Shown: positions 53,642-63,494, numbered from the stretch's first letter. The stretch is 64,000 nt of DNA from Bowmanella denitrificans (GCF_002887595.1 NZ_PEBU01000004.1:62001-126000), one strand, 5' to 3'. Numbers and translations are program-made. Notes: a model not told the origin generated them from the letters alone.

Positions 53642-54640
53642 ATGGATATTGCAGTTGTAGGTGCCGGAATCACAGGTTGTTTAATTGCCGCGACCTTGCA
53701 AAAGCAAGGGCATAAAATCAGCGTATTTGAAAAATCCCGTGGCAGGGGCGGACGCGCCACATGCAAGCGTACGCATTGGGGCCAGTTTGATTTAGGCGCG
53801 CCCTTCATTCGGCCGACTGATCCCTTAGTGACAGAGCATCTGACTGAGCTTGAACAGCAGGGTGTGGCCAGACGATGGCTGGTCACGCCCTATAAAAAAC
53901 AGCAAACGCTGCAAGCCGATAAGGACAATACACCCGTCTATGTGTTGACCCCAGGTATGAATGCTGCCTGCCATTTCTGGCTACAGGGATGCCGGCTGGC
54001 CACTTCTACCCGTATTACTTACTTGCAGAACAGCGCGGGCAAGTGGCTTTTATGGGACGAAAGCCAATGCAAATTTGGTTTATTTGATTGGGTCATTGTG
54101 ACTGCGCCCTGGCCACAAAGTCATGCATTACTTGCCCCCCATGTGTGTTTACCGGCTTTTGAAGAGACGCATTGGTTACCTTGCTGGACGGTGGCGGCCC
54201 AATTACAAACCGCTTTGCCAGACGTGATGCCGATTATCTACCCAAGTGATTCGATACTGCAGTTGGCGGTGCTGGACAGTGCAAAGCCACTGCGTCAGGG
54301 GCACAGCCAGATATGGACGATGCAATTAACACATCAGGCCTCCAATGCCATGCGTGAGCTTAGTAGCACTGTTATCGCAAGAACGGCGCTTATGGCTCTG
54401 GCCAGCCTGTTTGAAAGGGACGCTGTTGATAGCCTGCAGTGCTATCAGCATTTTTGGCGCTATGCCAGGCTGGCACCCGATGCGCCTCGCCCATCGTCTG
54501 TTTGGGCACCTGAATTAGGCCTGGCCGCCACAGGAGACTGGGCGCTGGGCGGCTCAGTTGAGTCAGCCATGCGCGCTGCTGTGCAATTTTGTCAGCAATT
54601 TACTGACAACTTTTGTTATGCTCAAAGTAGGTCGGGATAA
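53642..54640 (+). CDS. FAD-dependent oxidoreductase, renalase-like
   Basis: A 332-residue protein with an N-terminal Rossmann FAD site (DIAVVGAGITGCLIAATLQKQGHKISVFEKS) followed by RGRGGRATCKR, typical of the NAD(P)-binding amine-oxidase/renalase group. The end has LGLAATGDWALGGSVESAM, the usual C-terminal FAD contact. ATG 53642 starts the family sequence but has a poor ribosome site; a TTG at 53597 in the same frame is an alternative. It lies 50 bases after the nuclease gene. The substrate is unknown. Confidence 0.85.
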   Translation: MDIAVVGAGITGCLIAATLQKQGHKISVFEKSRGRGGRATCKRTHWGQFDLGAPFIRPTDPLVTEHLTELEQQGVARRWLVTPYKKQQTLQADKDNTPVYVLTPGMNAACHFWLQGCRLATSTRITYLQNSAGKWLLWDESQCKFGLFDWVIVTAPWPQSHALLAPHVCLPAFEETHWLPCWTVAAQLQTALPDVMPIIYPSDSILQLAVLDSAKPLRQGHSQIWTMQLTHQASNAMRELSSTVIARTALMALASLFERDAVDSLQCYQHFWRYARLAPDAPRPSSVWAPELGLAATGDWALGGSVESAMRAAVQFCQQFTDNFCYAQSRSG

Positions 54641-54655
54641 ACACAAAATGAGCCT

Positions 54656-55411
54656 ATGGATAATTGTCGCCGATGCCAATGTGATAAACCGCTGGATTTT
54701 GAAATTGCCATGGCGTTTCAGCCAATAGTGGATATTCAATCGCGCAGTGTTTTTGCGCACGAAGCACTGGTAAGGGGAACTAAAGGTGAAGGGGCTGGGC
54801 AAATTCTGGCGCTGGTTACAGAGCAAAATCGCTATAGCTTTGATCAAACCTGCCGTATTACCGCCATTCGTATCGCTGCTGAGTTAGGTTGCCAGACCCG
54901 TCTGAGCATTAACTTTTTACCTAATGCCGTCTATGAACCGCTGGCCTGTCTGCGTGAAACACTTAGTGCTGCCAGGCAATATGATTTTCCCCATGAACGG
55001 ATTATTTTTGAGGTCACCGAAGATGAGCGGGTTGATGTGAAGAAAATCCTGGATATTTTTCGCACGTATAAGAATCAGGGCTTTATGACCGCTATAGATG
55101 ATTTTGGCGAAGGCTATTCAGGTTTGAACCTGTTGGCTAACTTTCAGCCTGACATCATTAAGCTGGACATGATGCTGATCCGTGGCATTGACAATGATCC
55201 GGCTAAACAGGCGATTTTCAGTGGTATGGCACTGATTGCCAAACAACTAAACATTAAGCTGCTGGCAGAAGGGGTGGAAAGCCGACCGGAATTCGACTTT
55301 CTAAGAGCGCATGGCGTGCGGTATATGCAGGGGTATTATCTGTGTAAACCACAGTTTATGGCGCTGGCTGATGCAGAGCAGATATTCAAGCATCTGGAGG
55401 AGGGGATTTGA
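54656..55411 (+). CDS. EAL domain c-di-GMP phosphodiesterase
   Basis: A 251-residue stand-alone EAL protein. Catalytic residues look complete: HEALVRG, SINFLPNA, FEVTEDE, AIDDFGEGYSGL, IKLDM, AEGVES and QGYYLCKP. The N-terminus CRRCQCDK could bind metal. It should hydrolyse c-di-GMP to pGpG in the cytoplasm; there is no sensory domain. The gene follows the flavoprotein gene by 15 bases and the TerB-like gene overlaps its end by 4 bases. Confidence 0.9.
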   Translation: MDNCRRCQCDKPLDFEIAMAFQPIVDIQSRSVFAHEALVRGTKGEGAGQILALVTEQNRYSFDQTCRITAIRIAAELGCQTRLSINFLPNAVYEPLACLRETLSAARQYDFPHERIIFEVTEDERVDVKKILDIFRTYKNQGFMTAIDDFGEGYSGLNLLANFQPDIIKLDMMLIRGIDNDPAKQAIFSGMALIAKQLNIKLLAEGVESRPEFDFLRAHGVRYMQGYYLCKPQFMALADAEQIFKHLEEGI

Positions 55412-55848
55412 TAAGCAAGGTGAAGCAATGGCTGAAAGCCCGTCTTGACCCTGTCTCGCAGGAGCAGACCAGCAAGGTGGATCTGGCCACCGCGGTATTA
55501 TGTATGGAAGTGATCCGGGCCGACAATCAACTGGATGACACAGAACTGGACTTGCTATGTCAATTGCTGCAAAAGGAGTTTGATTTACCCCTATCGCAGG
55601 CCAAACTGTTGCTAACCGAGTCCAGAGCAAAGGCCGAGCAGGCAGCCGATCTGGTCAGTTTCACCCGACTGCTCAACGAACAATGCAGTGCCGAGCAAAA
55701 ATGTCGGATGCTGGAAAATTTGTGGCGTCTGGCATTGGTTGATGGCCGCTTGGACGTGCACGAAGAACATATTATCCGCCGGATTGCTGACTTGCTGTAC
55801 ATTCCCCACAGTCAGTTTATTCAAACCAAACTAAAGGCACAGTCTTAG
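55408..55848 (+). CDS. TerB-like protein
   Basis: A 146-residue helical protein with the TerB/DjlA-type acidic pattern: ATAVLCMEVIRADNQLDDTELDLLCQLL and later LVDGRLDVHEEHIIRRIADLLYIPHSQFI. The repeated aspartates suggest metal binding, as in TerB. TTG 55408 is used, after a strong GGAGGAGGGG, and it overlaps the EAL gene. The role is unknown; no other tellurite-resistance genes are near. Confidence 0.83.
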   Translation: MISKVKQWLKARLDPVSQEQTSKVDLATAVLCMEVIRADNQLDDTELDLLCQLLQKEFDLPLSQAKLLLTESRAKAEQAADLVSFTRLLNEQCSAEQKCRMLENLWRLALVDGRLDVHEEHIIRRIADLLYIPHSQFIQTKLKAQS

Positions 55849-55903
55849 GGGCTGTTTATCTTTCAAGTATAGATTTTGTTTAAATCCAGCCTTTTGCCTA
55901 CCA

Positions 55904-57148
55904 CTATTCCACTTCTGACATCCGCCAGGTGCTGAATGCGCCTCCCAGGGTCAGTAACCCCAAAACAAGCACGGTGCTGGTGACTGACCAGGTGGCAAGG
56001 GCGGCGGTTAACGCCCCTGCCAGTAGCAACAGTACGCCAATCACACTATTGCTTAAAGACACATAGTCGGTACGTTTTACCCCTTCTGCCATATTAACCA
56101 GGTAGGTTTGCCTGCCAATGCGAACACCTTCATGTGCCATCATCAGTAGCAGGTAGAACAGCGCATACAGCCAGTCAGACAAGCCCTGGGTTTGCCATTG
56201 GCAAGTCCAGACAGCCAGACAGCAACTACCGGCCAGGGTGCCGCCTAGCATCATAACCCTGCGACTGGAAGTATCAGCCATCAGGCCCCATACAGTGGCA
56301 GATAAACTTGACGCCATGGCACTGGCCAGCAAAAACAGCGCAAAGGTGTGTGCACCATGATGTTGCTGCTGTGCCAGCAATAACAAAAATGGACCGGCCA
56401 GGGCACTGCCCATTAACAGGGCTCGTGAAACAACAAAGTGCCTGAAAACCTTGTCAGTTGTCAGCAGCTCGGCGGCGCGTTGAATCAAGCCAGTGCTGTT
56501 TGCTGCATGGCGTGTTTCACCGTCCGCTTCGTTCAACCCAACAAACAGTGCGCATGCACCAAGCCAAAGCAGGGCTGCAATCACCAGCAGCCACAAGTAA
56601 ACAGGTTGTTGAGGGGCAGAAGTGGGGGCAAAAAAATACAGACTCACTAGCAATGTCAGGCCGCCGGCTATACTGGTGGCAAAACCGGACAGCCTGCCAC
56701 GCTGGCTGCGCTTAATCAGCTTGCCCTGAAGATCCTTGATAGTGACAGAACACAGCCCCCTGGCCAGACTGAACAATGCCAACAATCCGAGCACGGCCAA
56801 ACCTGCCGCATCTCCAGAGCCAAGTTGTAGTGTCAGTGCCATTAAGGCGACGCACAGACCCTGACAAAAACTGCCCCATTGCCACAACCAGCTGCGCCTG
56901 GCAAAGCGGCTCACCCAGTTACCAATGGCTAATTGTGGGATCAGCGATCCTGACTCGCGGATCGGCACCAACAGGGAAATAATAGCAGGTGAAACACCGG
57001 CACTGCCTAGCAGCCAGGTCAGCACGAGCTTAGGAGACGCAAGCAAGTCCCCCAGTTTTGTCAGTACCAAGCTGCTGCAGATAAGATTGAAATGGCGACT
57101 TGCATACGGGCGCTGACAGGGATCCGCGCTGTGCACTGTTTTGGTCAT
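55904..57148 (-). CDS. MFS transporter
   Basis: A 414-residue major facilitator with 12 hydrophobic segments and the loop 2-3 pattern NWVSRFARRSWLW; the second half has GLMADTSSRRVMML, the related loop. The substrate is unknown. ATG 57148 shares a base with the stop of the diguanylate cyclase gene (TGATG), so the two are one coupled transcript. Confidence 0.85.
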   Translation of the reverse strand: MTKTVHSADPCQRPYASRHFNLICSSLVLTKLGDLLASPKLVLTWLLGSAGVSPAIISLLVPIRESGSLIPQLAIGNWVSRFARRSWLWQWGSFCQGLCVALMALTLQLGSGDAAGLAVLGLLALFSLARGLCSVTIKDLQGKLIKRSQRGRLSGFATSIAGGLTLLVSLYFFAPTSAPQQPVYLWLLVIAALLWLGACALFVGLNEADGETRHAANSTGLIQRAAELLTTDKVFRHFVVSRALLMGSALAGPFLLLLAQQQHHGAHTFALFLLASAMASSLSATVWGLMADTSSRRVMMLGGTLAGSCCLAVWTCQWQTQGLSDWLYALFYLLLMMAHEGVRIGRQTYLVNMAEGVKRTDYVSLSNSVIGVLLLLAGALTAALATWSVTSTVLVLGLLTLGGAFSTWRMSEVE

Positions 57149-58956
57149 CAGCTTGTGCCTGCGTAAACCTGATTTCGGCCCGCCGCCTTAGCCAGGTATA
57201 AATTTTTGTCTGCTGATTTGAGCAATGCTTCAACGCCTGTATGGTCGCTGTGTTTTGATGGAATCTGACTGGCAACACCGATACTGGCGGTTAAGTACAA
57301 GGTGGTGTCATTCAGTTGCAGTGGCTCAGCGGCAATACAACGCCGGATTTGCTCAGCAACACCTATTGCACCATTAAGATCAGTGCTGGGCAGAACAAAA
57401 GCAAATTCCTCTCCACCATAACGTGCGGCCAAATCGCCTGGCCGGTGCAATTGTGCATCGAGACATTTTGCTACCTGAATCAGGGCTTCATCGCCAGCCT
57501 GATGTCCATGTTGGTCGTTAAACGCTTTAAAATGATCGATATCTAACAGCAGTAATGCCAAAGGTTGCTGATGGCGAGTTGCCACCTGCCACTGGTAGGC
57601 CAGTTGCTGGTCAAAGGCCCGGCGATTGGCAATACCGGTCAGGCCATCCTGAGTGGACAGCTTCTGCAGTTTTTCGTTGGCTTGTTGTAACGCCGCAGTG
57701 CGCCGTTGCACGCGACTTTCCAGCTTATCTATTGAGCTTGCCAACTCATCACCTAACTGTGCCAGATTATGTGATAACTGCTTAACCTCGCGAATCGGAC
57801 TCTGGTGATACCTGTCCTGACGTAGTGCACTCAGATTACGATTACTGGCAATACGGGAAATTTTTTCAATGGGACGTGCGATCAAGCGGCCTAGCAAGGC
57901 ACCACACAGCGCCAGCATCACCAGAGTCAGCAGAATAAATATCAGGGTTTGGCGGGTGGCAGCCATAGTGGGGCCGACAAACTCCTGCTCGGGCAGTATA
58001 ACCCCCAGTTGCCACTGCAGACCATGACCAAGATCCAGAGGATGGATCTCTGCCAAATAGCCTTGTTCCTCTACCTGAAGTACACCACTGAAGGTCTGGT
58101 CAAAGGCCAATTGACTGGCAGTCCGTAACAGCGCACTGGGATGGTCGGCCAAACTGTACCTGAGCGTTGGGGAATCAGGAGACACGGCTGGCAAGGCGTC
58201 ACTGGAACTGGCTATCATCAAGCCATCAGCATCGGCCAGAAAGGCGATGCCGCCTTTGCCAAGTGGGGCACTTTGCATAAATTCACTGATCTGTATCAGT
58301 GCCATATCTGCACCACAAACTGCTATCACTTGGCCTTGTTGATTGGTCACCGCCAGCGACATATTCTGGCCCAATCCAGCCATGCCGACATAGTGATAGA
58401 CCTTGCCCCAAACCAATTCCCCTGGGTTGGCTAGAGCTTGCTGGACAAAGGGGCGTTGACGCGGGTCGTAATCGTATAAATCTGAGTGACGCTGACCAAT
58501 GCTGCCATCAGCTTTAGCATGATAATCAGCCAACTTAAACGGGGCATCAATGAAGTTAGCTGCAAGCTTGGGTTTTGCCTCTAAGTCAGGGAATCGTGCA
58601 CCTGTGATGTAACGCCCATCCGGTAATGCTACCGAGATAAAGGTCATGCGCTCAAACTGCTGAATTTGCTGATAAAGCCAGGGGGCCAGAGTTTCGGGTT
58701 CGTCGATGTTCAGGCGCTTGCCTAAGATCCCTTGTGCGTTTAACTGCAATATGGTCGGCAATCTGGCAGTAAGTTGCTGTACTCTGCTGGCCAGCCGCTC
58801 GCTGCGCTCGGCAGCAAATTGTTGGCCAAAGGCCCGGCCTGTTTCTTTGCTGCTGCTAAGTGACAAGCCACCGATTAACAACGCCGCAATTAAAAACAAC
58901 AAGGTTGAAGGTAAAATCATCATCAACCTTAGTGGCAATGCGCCAGACCAAGTCAT
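57148..58956 (-). CDS. Membrane diguanylate cyclase with Cache sensor
   Basis: A 602-residue protein: membrane helix 1 (about 10-30), a periplasmic dCache-like sensor (about 35-325; DGRYITGARFPD, VWGKVYHYVGMAGLGQNMSLAV), helix 2 (LIFILLTLVMLALCGALLGRL), a HAMP-like linker, a coiled coil and a GGDEF domain with GGEEF. RPGD five residues before it is an intact I-site. Probably active and product-inhibited. The ligand is unknown; the coupled MFS gene may move it. Confidence 0.9.
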   Translation of the reverse strand: MTWSGALPLRLMMILPSTLLFLIAALLIGGLSLSSSKETGRAFGQQFAAERSERLASRVQQLTARLPTILQLNAQGILGKRLNIDEPETLAPWLYQQIQQFERMTFISVALPDGRYITGARFPDLEAKPKLAANFIDAPFKLADYHAKADGSIGQRHSDLYDYDPRQRPFVQQALANPGELVWGKVYHYVGMAGLGQNMSLAVTNQQGQVIAVCGADMALIQISEFMQSAPLGKGGIAFLADADGLMIASSSDALPAVSPDSPTLRYSLADHPSALLRTASQLAFDQTFSGVLQVEEQGYLAEIHPLDLGHGLQWQLGVILPEQEFVGPTMAATRQTLIFILLTLVMLALCGALLGRLIARPIEKISRIASNRNLSALRQDRYHQSPIREVKQLSHNLAQLGDELASSIDKLESRVQRRTAALQQANEKLQKLSTQDGLTGIANRRAFDQQLAYQWQVATRHQQPLALLLLDIDHFKAFNDQHGHQAGDEALIQVAKCLDAQLHRPGDLAARYGGEEFAFVLPSTDLNGAIGVAEQIRRCIAAEPLQLNDTTLYLTASIGVASQIPSKHSDHTGVEALLKSADKNLYLAKAAGRNQVYAGTS

Positions 58957-59128
58957 ATTAAGGATCCATCCGTACAGCTTTGAATTATCTTCAAACCAGA
59001 TTTAACAGTATTCCGGGATTTGCTAATGTTACGGCAACTTAGCCCTAACCCGAAAGCTTTTGGTGTAAATCAAAGCCTGCTGACGCGCTGGATGCGATAA
59101 TCAATCATCTACCGTAAAGGAGTGAACT

Positions 59129-60970
59129 ATGTATACCGCATTGCCTAACCGGCCGGATTGGCAGTCGCTGCTTAAATCAGGTAACCGCATTTTTCTCGGC
59201 TCACACGCTGCCGTGCCCAATGCACTGCTGGATGATTTGATTGCCAATGCCCAGGGCCTGCATGATATTGAAATTGTGCATATTCTGACCTTGTCTGATC
59301 ACCGCTGGGTCGACCCTAAATTAAATGAACTGTTTAAGGTTAATACCTTATTTATCGGCGGTGACAAAATGCGTGCCGCAGTGTCCGAAGGGCGGGCCGA
59401 CTATACCCCTTGTTTTTTGTCGGAAGTCCCCAGTCTGTTTGAAACCGATATTCTGCCGCTGGATGCTGCATTGATTATGGTCAGCCCCCCCGACAAATTT
59501 GGTTATTGTTCGCTGGGGGTGTCGGTGGATGTGGTGCAGGCAGCGGTGCGCAAGGCGCGCTATGTGATTGCCCAGATTAACCCGCTGATGCCCAGAACCA
59601 GTGGTGATTCCTTCGTGCATGTGTCTCAGCTAAGCGCCTGTATTGAACGTCAGCAGGCCTTGCCGGAAATGCCGGAAGTGGAACCCGACCAGGTCACAGA
59701 GCGTATTGGTCAATATGTATCGATGCTGGTGGAAGATGGGGCCACATTGCAACTAGGCATAGGCAAGATCCCCAATGCGGTATTGCAATATCTGCAGAAT
59801 CACCGCGACCTTGGTGTACACAGTGAATTGATTACCGATGGCATTATTGAGCTGATTGCCAAGGGTGTAATTAACAACCGCAAGAAGACCTTTCACCCGG
59901 GTAAAACGGTGACCAGCTTTTGTCTGGGCAGCAAGAAGCTCTATGATTTTGTTGATGGCAATCCCCATGTGGAGTTTTACCCCAGTAATTATGTGAACTC
60001 ACCGGTTAATATTTCGCGCAACAATAAAATGGTGGCCATTAACAGTGCTATTGAAGTAGACCTGACCGGTCAGGTGGTGGCCGATTCTATTGGTTATCAG
60101 TTCTACAGTGGTATTGGCGGCCAGGTGGATTTTATTCGCGGCGCAGCAATCAGCCCCGGTGGTAAACCCATCATCGCTTTACCCTCTACCGCCAAAAACG
60201 GCAAGGTATCGCGCATTGTGCCGCATATTACCCAGGGGAGTGGCGTTGTTACGTCTCGCGGCCATGTGCATTACGTGGTGACCGAGTTTGGCGTCGCCTC
60301 ATTAAAAGGTCGCAGTATCCGTGAACGGGCATTAGAGCTGATTCGGGTGGCGCATCCTAAGTTTCGCGCCCAACTGCTGGAGCAGGTACGTAAACATTAT
60401 TGGGTGCCTCACTATCAGAAAGATTACCCCCGCGAAGTACCGGAACTGGGTAAAATCAGTGTCAAAACCTTGATTATTGATGGTGCCAGTTTTGACTTAC
60501 GGCCGCTTAATCCGGCAGATGAAAGGCGCCTGCAGGAATTTTTCTATTCCCATACCAAGGAAACCCTGTTTTATCGCTACAACTATTATCCAACCCAGAT
60601 GACCCGGGAAAAATCCTGTAGTCTGGTCAGTGTCGACCAAAGCCGCGATTTGGCTCTGTGTATTGTTAAGCAATATGGCTCGATGTCAGAAATTCAGGCC
60701 GTCGGGCGGTACTATCTGAATCAGGACGGTAGCAGTTGTGAAGTGGCTTTTGTGACCAGGGAAAAATACCATGGTAAGGGCATGGCCAGACAATTGCTGG
60801 CAGAGATGATCAGCATTGCCAGCAAGAGAGGCATAAAAACCATGCAGGCCTATGTGCGCTCTGACAACAAGAATATGTTGAAGGTGTTTGAGAATGCCAA
60901 TTTTAAACGCCAGCCGATGGACGATCCCGGAGAAGTTATTTTGCAGTTATCATTAGAGGCTCAGCCATGA
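59129..60970 (+). CDS. Acetyl-CoA hydrolase/transferase fused to a GNAT domain
   Basis: A 613-residue cytoplasmic fusion. Residues 1 to about 430 are an ACH1/Cat1-type CoA-transferase: LQLGIGKIPNAVLQYL, the conserved VVTEFGVASLKGRSIRERA with its Glu, and GGKPIIALPSTAKNGKVSRIV. Residues about 450-605 are a GNAT fold with VTREKYHGKGMARQLLAEMISIASKRGI and NMLKVFENANFKRQ. AAGGAG precedes ATG 59129. The next gene, a deacetylase homologue, overlaps the stop by 4 bases, so a shared role in acyl-group metabolism or protein acylation is likely (inference). Confidence 0.92.
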   Translation: MYTALPNRPDWQSLLKSGNRIFLGSHAAVPNALLDDLIANAQGLHDIEIVHILTLSDHRWVDPKLNELFKVNTLFIGGDKMRAAVSEGRADYTPCFLSEVPSLFETDILPLDAALIMVSPPDKFGYCSLGVSVDVVQAAVRKARYVIAQINPLMPRTSGDSFVHVSQLSACIERQQALPEMPEVEPDQVTERIGQYVSMLVEDGATLQLGIGKIPNAVLQYLQNHRDLGVHSELITDGIIELIAKGVINNRKKTFHPGKTVTSFCLGSKKLYDFVDGNPHVEFYPSNYVNSPVNISRNNKMVAINSAIEVDLTGQVVADSIGYQFYSGIGGQVDFIRGAAISPGGKPIIALPSTAKNGKVSRIVPHITQGSGVVTSRGHVHYVVTEFGVASLKGRSIRERALELIRVAHPKFRAQLLEQVRKHYWVPHYQKDYPREVPELGKISVKTLIIDGASFDLRPLNPADERRLQEFFYSHTKETLFYRYNYYPTQMTREKSCSLVSVDQSRDLALCIVKQYGSMSEIQAVGRYYLNQDGSSCEVAFVTREKYHGKGMARQLLAEMISIASKRGIKTMQAYVRSDNKNMLKVFENANFKRQPMDDPGEVILQLSLEAQP

Positions 60971-61884
60971 GCCTGGTATTTATCAGTCACCCGGCCTGTG
61001 CATTACATGATGTGGGCGATGAGCACCCCGAGTCTCCAGAACGACTGGACGCCATTAACGACAGACTGATTGCGTCGGGGCTGGACTATTCCATCTTGCG
61101 CGCCGAGGCCAAAAAAGCCAGCCGTAAACAACTGTATCTGGCCCATGACAAAACTTATGTGGATAAGCTATTTGCCTGCACACCAAAAGAAGGCAGGGTG
61201 CAACTGGATGACGATACCAGCATGATGCCTCGCAGCCTGGAAGCCGCCCTGTACGCGGCCGGCGCGAATATTATGGCGGTGGATATGCTGATGCAGGGCA
61301 AAGCGGGGCAGGCCTTCTGTGCGGTGCGCCCGCCAGGCCATCATGCCGAGCGCGATAAAGCTATGGGCTTTTGCCTGTTTAACAATGTGGCCGTAGCGGC
61401 ACATTGGGCCATGCATAAGTATAAACTGGAACGCATCGCCATTGTGGATTTTGATGTGCACCATGGCAATGGCACCGAGGATATCTTTTTTAATGATCCG
61501 CGCGTGCTGTTTTGTTCGTCCTATGAATACCCCTTTTATCCTTTTAATGTGGGACCGGGAAACGAGCATATTCTGAACTTGCCGTTACCCGCCGGGACCG
61601 ACGGCGACACATTTCGTCAGGCCGTAACGGACAATTGGCTGGATAAGCTGGATGCCTTTGCGCCACAACTGATTCTGATTTCTGCTGGGTTTGACGGTCA
61701 CTACGAAGACGATATGGCGCATTTTCGCCTGGTGGAAACCGATTACGACTGGATCACCCGCGAACTGAAAATTATCGCCAATAAACATTGCAGCGGCAGG
61801 TTGATGTCCAGCCTGGAAGGCGGCTACGCGATGAGTGCGCTGGGGCGCAGTGTGACAGTGCATATTAAGGCGATGATGGAGTAG
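60967..61884 (+). CDS. Histone deacetylase-like (class II) amidohydrolase
   Basis: A 305-residue member of the HDAC / acetoin-utilisation / acetylpolyamine hydrolase superfamily. Active-site parts: RPPGHHAERDKAMGFCLFNN (paired His), IVDFDVHHGNGTEDIF (zinc Asp and His) and ISAGFDGHYEDDMA (zinc Asp). The last section has SLEGGYAMSALG. It removes acyl groups from lysine or polyamines. The ATGA overlap couples it to the CoA-transferase-GNAT gene. Confidence 0.93.
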   Translation: MSLVFISHPACALHDVGDEHPESPERLDAINDRLIASGLDYSILRAEAKKASRKQLYLAHDKTYVDKLFACTPKEGRVQLDDDTSMMPRSLEAALYAAGANIMAVDMLMQGKAGQAFCAVRPPGHHAERDKAMGFCLFNNVAVAAHWAMHKYKLERIAIVDFDVHHGNGTEDIFFNDPRVLFCSSYEYPFYPFNVGPGNEHILNLPLPAGTDGDTFRQAVTDNWLDKLDAFAPQLILISAGFDGHYEDDMAHFRLVETDYDWITRELKIIANKHCSGRLMSSLEGGYAMSALGRSVTVHIKAMME

Positions 61885-61914
61885 GGGGCTGTTGCCGGTA
61901 TTAAAGTATCTATT

Positions 61915-61961
61915 TGTCGGACTCACGTCCGACCCACTGTGGGTCGGACGTGAGTCCGACA
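61915..61961. repeat. 47-base nested palindrome, REP-like
   Basis: A perfect 23 bp inverted repeat around a single central T. Each arm is itself a hairpin: GTCGGAC-TCAC-GTCCGAC on the left and GTCGGAC-GTGA-GTCCGAC on the right. It begins 31 bases after the deacetylase gene. Such elements are typical REP/BIME units. No T-run follows. Confidence 0.75.
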
Positions 61962-62120
61962 GCAAAGACGACAAGCAGAAAGCTCAATACAAGCTGTATC
62001 AGATATTACCAATCTCCGAGCTTTTTATCCCTCCGCGGAGAAGTAATTGAAGCTTTTCTTGCCGGGTTTCTGTGACAGCAGAGGCACAAAGCATTCGCTC
62101 AGCCCTCTGTCGCCAAGCCG

Positions 62121-63494
62121 TTAAAGTGCCGACTCAATCACCTGGCCGTCCTGTTTATACAGCTTGCCGCCTTTCATCACCAGCTTGACGTCCTGCAGCA
62201 GATTGATATACCTCAGTACATCGCCTTTAACTGCGATAATATCAGCGTATTTACCGGCAGAAACCGTACCGCTGTCTTTGTCCACCCCCATCATCACGGA
62301 TGGCCAGTAGGTTGCAGCCCGAATTGCATCCATGGCCGGGATGCCCATAACATCCACCCATACAGCCAGTTCATTCCAGGTACTCTGACAATGAAACTTG
62401 GTAGGTATGCCGCTGTCTGTGCCGACCAGAAACACCACGCCAGCGTCCCGTAACTGCTGAATTTTATGTTTTAGCGTGGGTTTGCGTAGTGGAGTCAACT
62501 GCATATAGCTAAGCTGACCGGGATTTCTCAGGGACTGGCGAATATCGGCAATGGTGTCGTCCTTCAATCCACGTTGCCAACAATTATTATCCAGTCGCTC
62601 GGGATTGGCGACGGTCAGGTCGTATTGCCACAGTCCTTCCACTGTTGGAGTCCAGAACAGCGGCCCACCGGCAACCCGGCCGGTGGCGGTGCGCTCTTTG
62701 AGTTTTTCCATCACATCATCGGGGAAGCCGGGGGCAGTCGTCAGGCCGGTATGTTCGAAATTGTCCACCCCTATGGTCAGGCCCCGGCGGATCTCATCGG
62801 GACGGTGGGCGTGAGCGACCACTTTCAGGCCTTGTTGATGGGCTTCATCTACCACGGCCTGGGCTTCGTCCAGGCTCATCTTGTCCTGGTCGATCAGTTT
62901 AATAATATCCACGCCTGCCTCGGCCAACAGCCTGACTTTCTGGCGGGCATCATTTTCACCTTTGATACCCCAGCGGTAGGCTTCGGTGCCGGGGTAGGGC
63001 TCATGTTGGATAAACGGCCCGGACACATATAAACGCGGACCTGCAATGCGGCCCTCATTGATACCTTGCTTGACGGCAACAGATGCTTCCAGCGGTGCAC
63101 CCAAATCACGGGCACTGGTAACACCGGCCAGCAGCAATTGTAAGGCACTGGCAGGCATCATTTCATCTTTAAAACGTTCGGGATAGGCTTTATGCCAATG
63201 ATCATAATTAGCATGACCGGCCAGCATTAAATGCGCATGGCTTTCCCACAAACCCGGTAATACATCCATTCCTTCCGTAGAAATATGTTGGTAGCCTTCG
63301 GGTACCGGCAGGGTATCCACAGTACCGACTTTTTCAATTCGGTCGTCTTTAATCAGGATCACACTATTGGCGATAGGCTGGTGGCCGAAGCCGTCTATCA
63401 GACGACCACCCACCAGGGCTTTACGTTCTACAGCCACAGGAGTGAAAGAAAAGACCAGTAGAGCCATAAATAGAACTGAACGTTTGACAGACAT
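62121..63494 (-). CDS. Secreted amidohydrolase family protein
   Basis: A 457-residue metal-dependent hydrolase of the imidazolonepropionase/prolidase-like branch. It has a signal peptide (1-22), the first metal site in LPGLWESHAHLML (HxH), the Lys/His region GVDIIKLIDQDK ... LKVVAHAHRPDEI, and the final Asp in VFLVGTDSGIP. AAGAGGCAACC precedes ATG 63494. Relatives cut Xaa-Pro dipeptides or organophosphates; the substrate here is unknown. It is monocistronic. Confidence 0.9.
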   Translation of the reverse strand: MSVKRSVLFMALLVFSFTPVAVERKALVGGRLIDGFGHQPIANSVILIKDDRIEKVGTVDTLPVPEGYQHISTEGMDVLPGLWESHAHLMLAGHANYDHWHKAYPERFKDEMMPASALQLLLAGVTSARDLGAPLEASVAVKQGINEGRIAGPRLYVSGPFIQHEPYPGTEAYRWGIKGENDARQKVRLLAEAGVDIIKLIDQDKMSLDEAQAVVDEAHQQGLKVVAHAHRPDEIRRGLTIGVDNFEHTGLTTAPGFPDDVMEKLKERTATGRVAGGPLFWTPTVEGLWQYDLTVANPERLDNNCWQRGLKDDTIADIRQSLRNPGQLSYMQLTPLRKPTLKHKIQQLRDAGVVFLVGTDSGIPTKFHCQSTWNELAVWVDVMGIPAMDAIRAATYWPSVMMGVDKDSGTVSAGKYADIIAVKGDVLRYINLLQDVKLVMKGGKLYKQDGQVIESAL

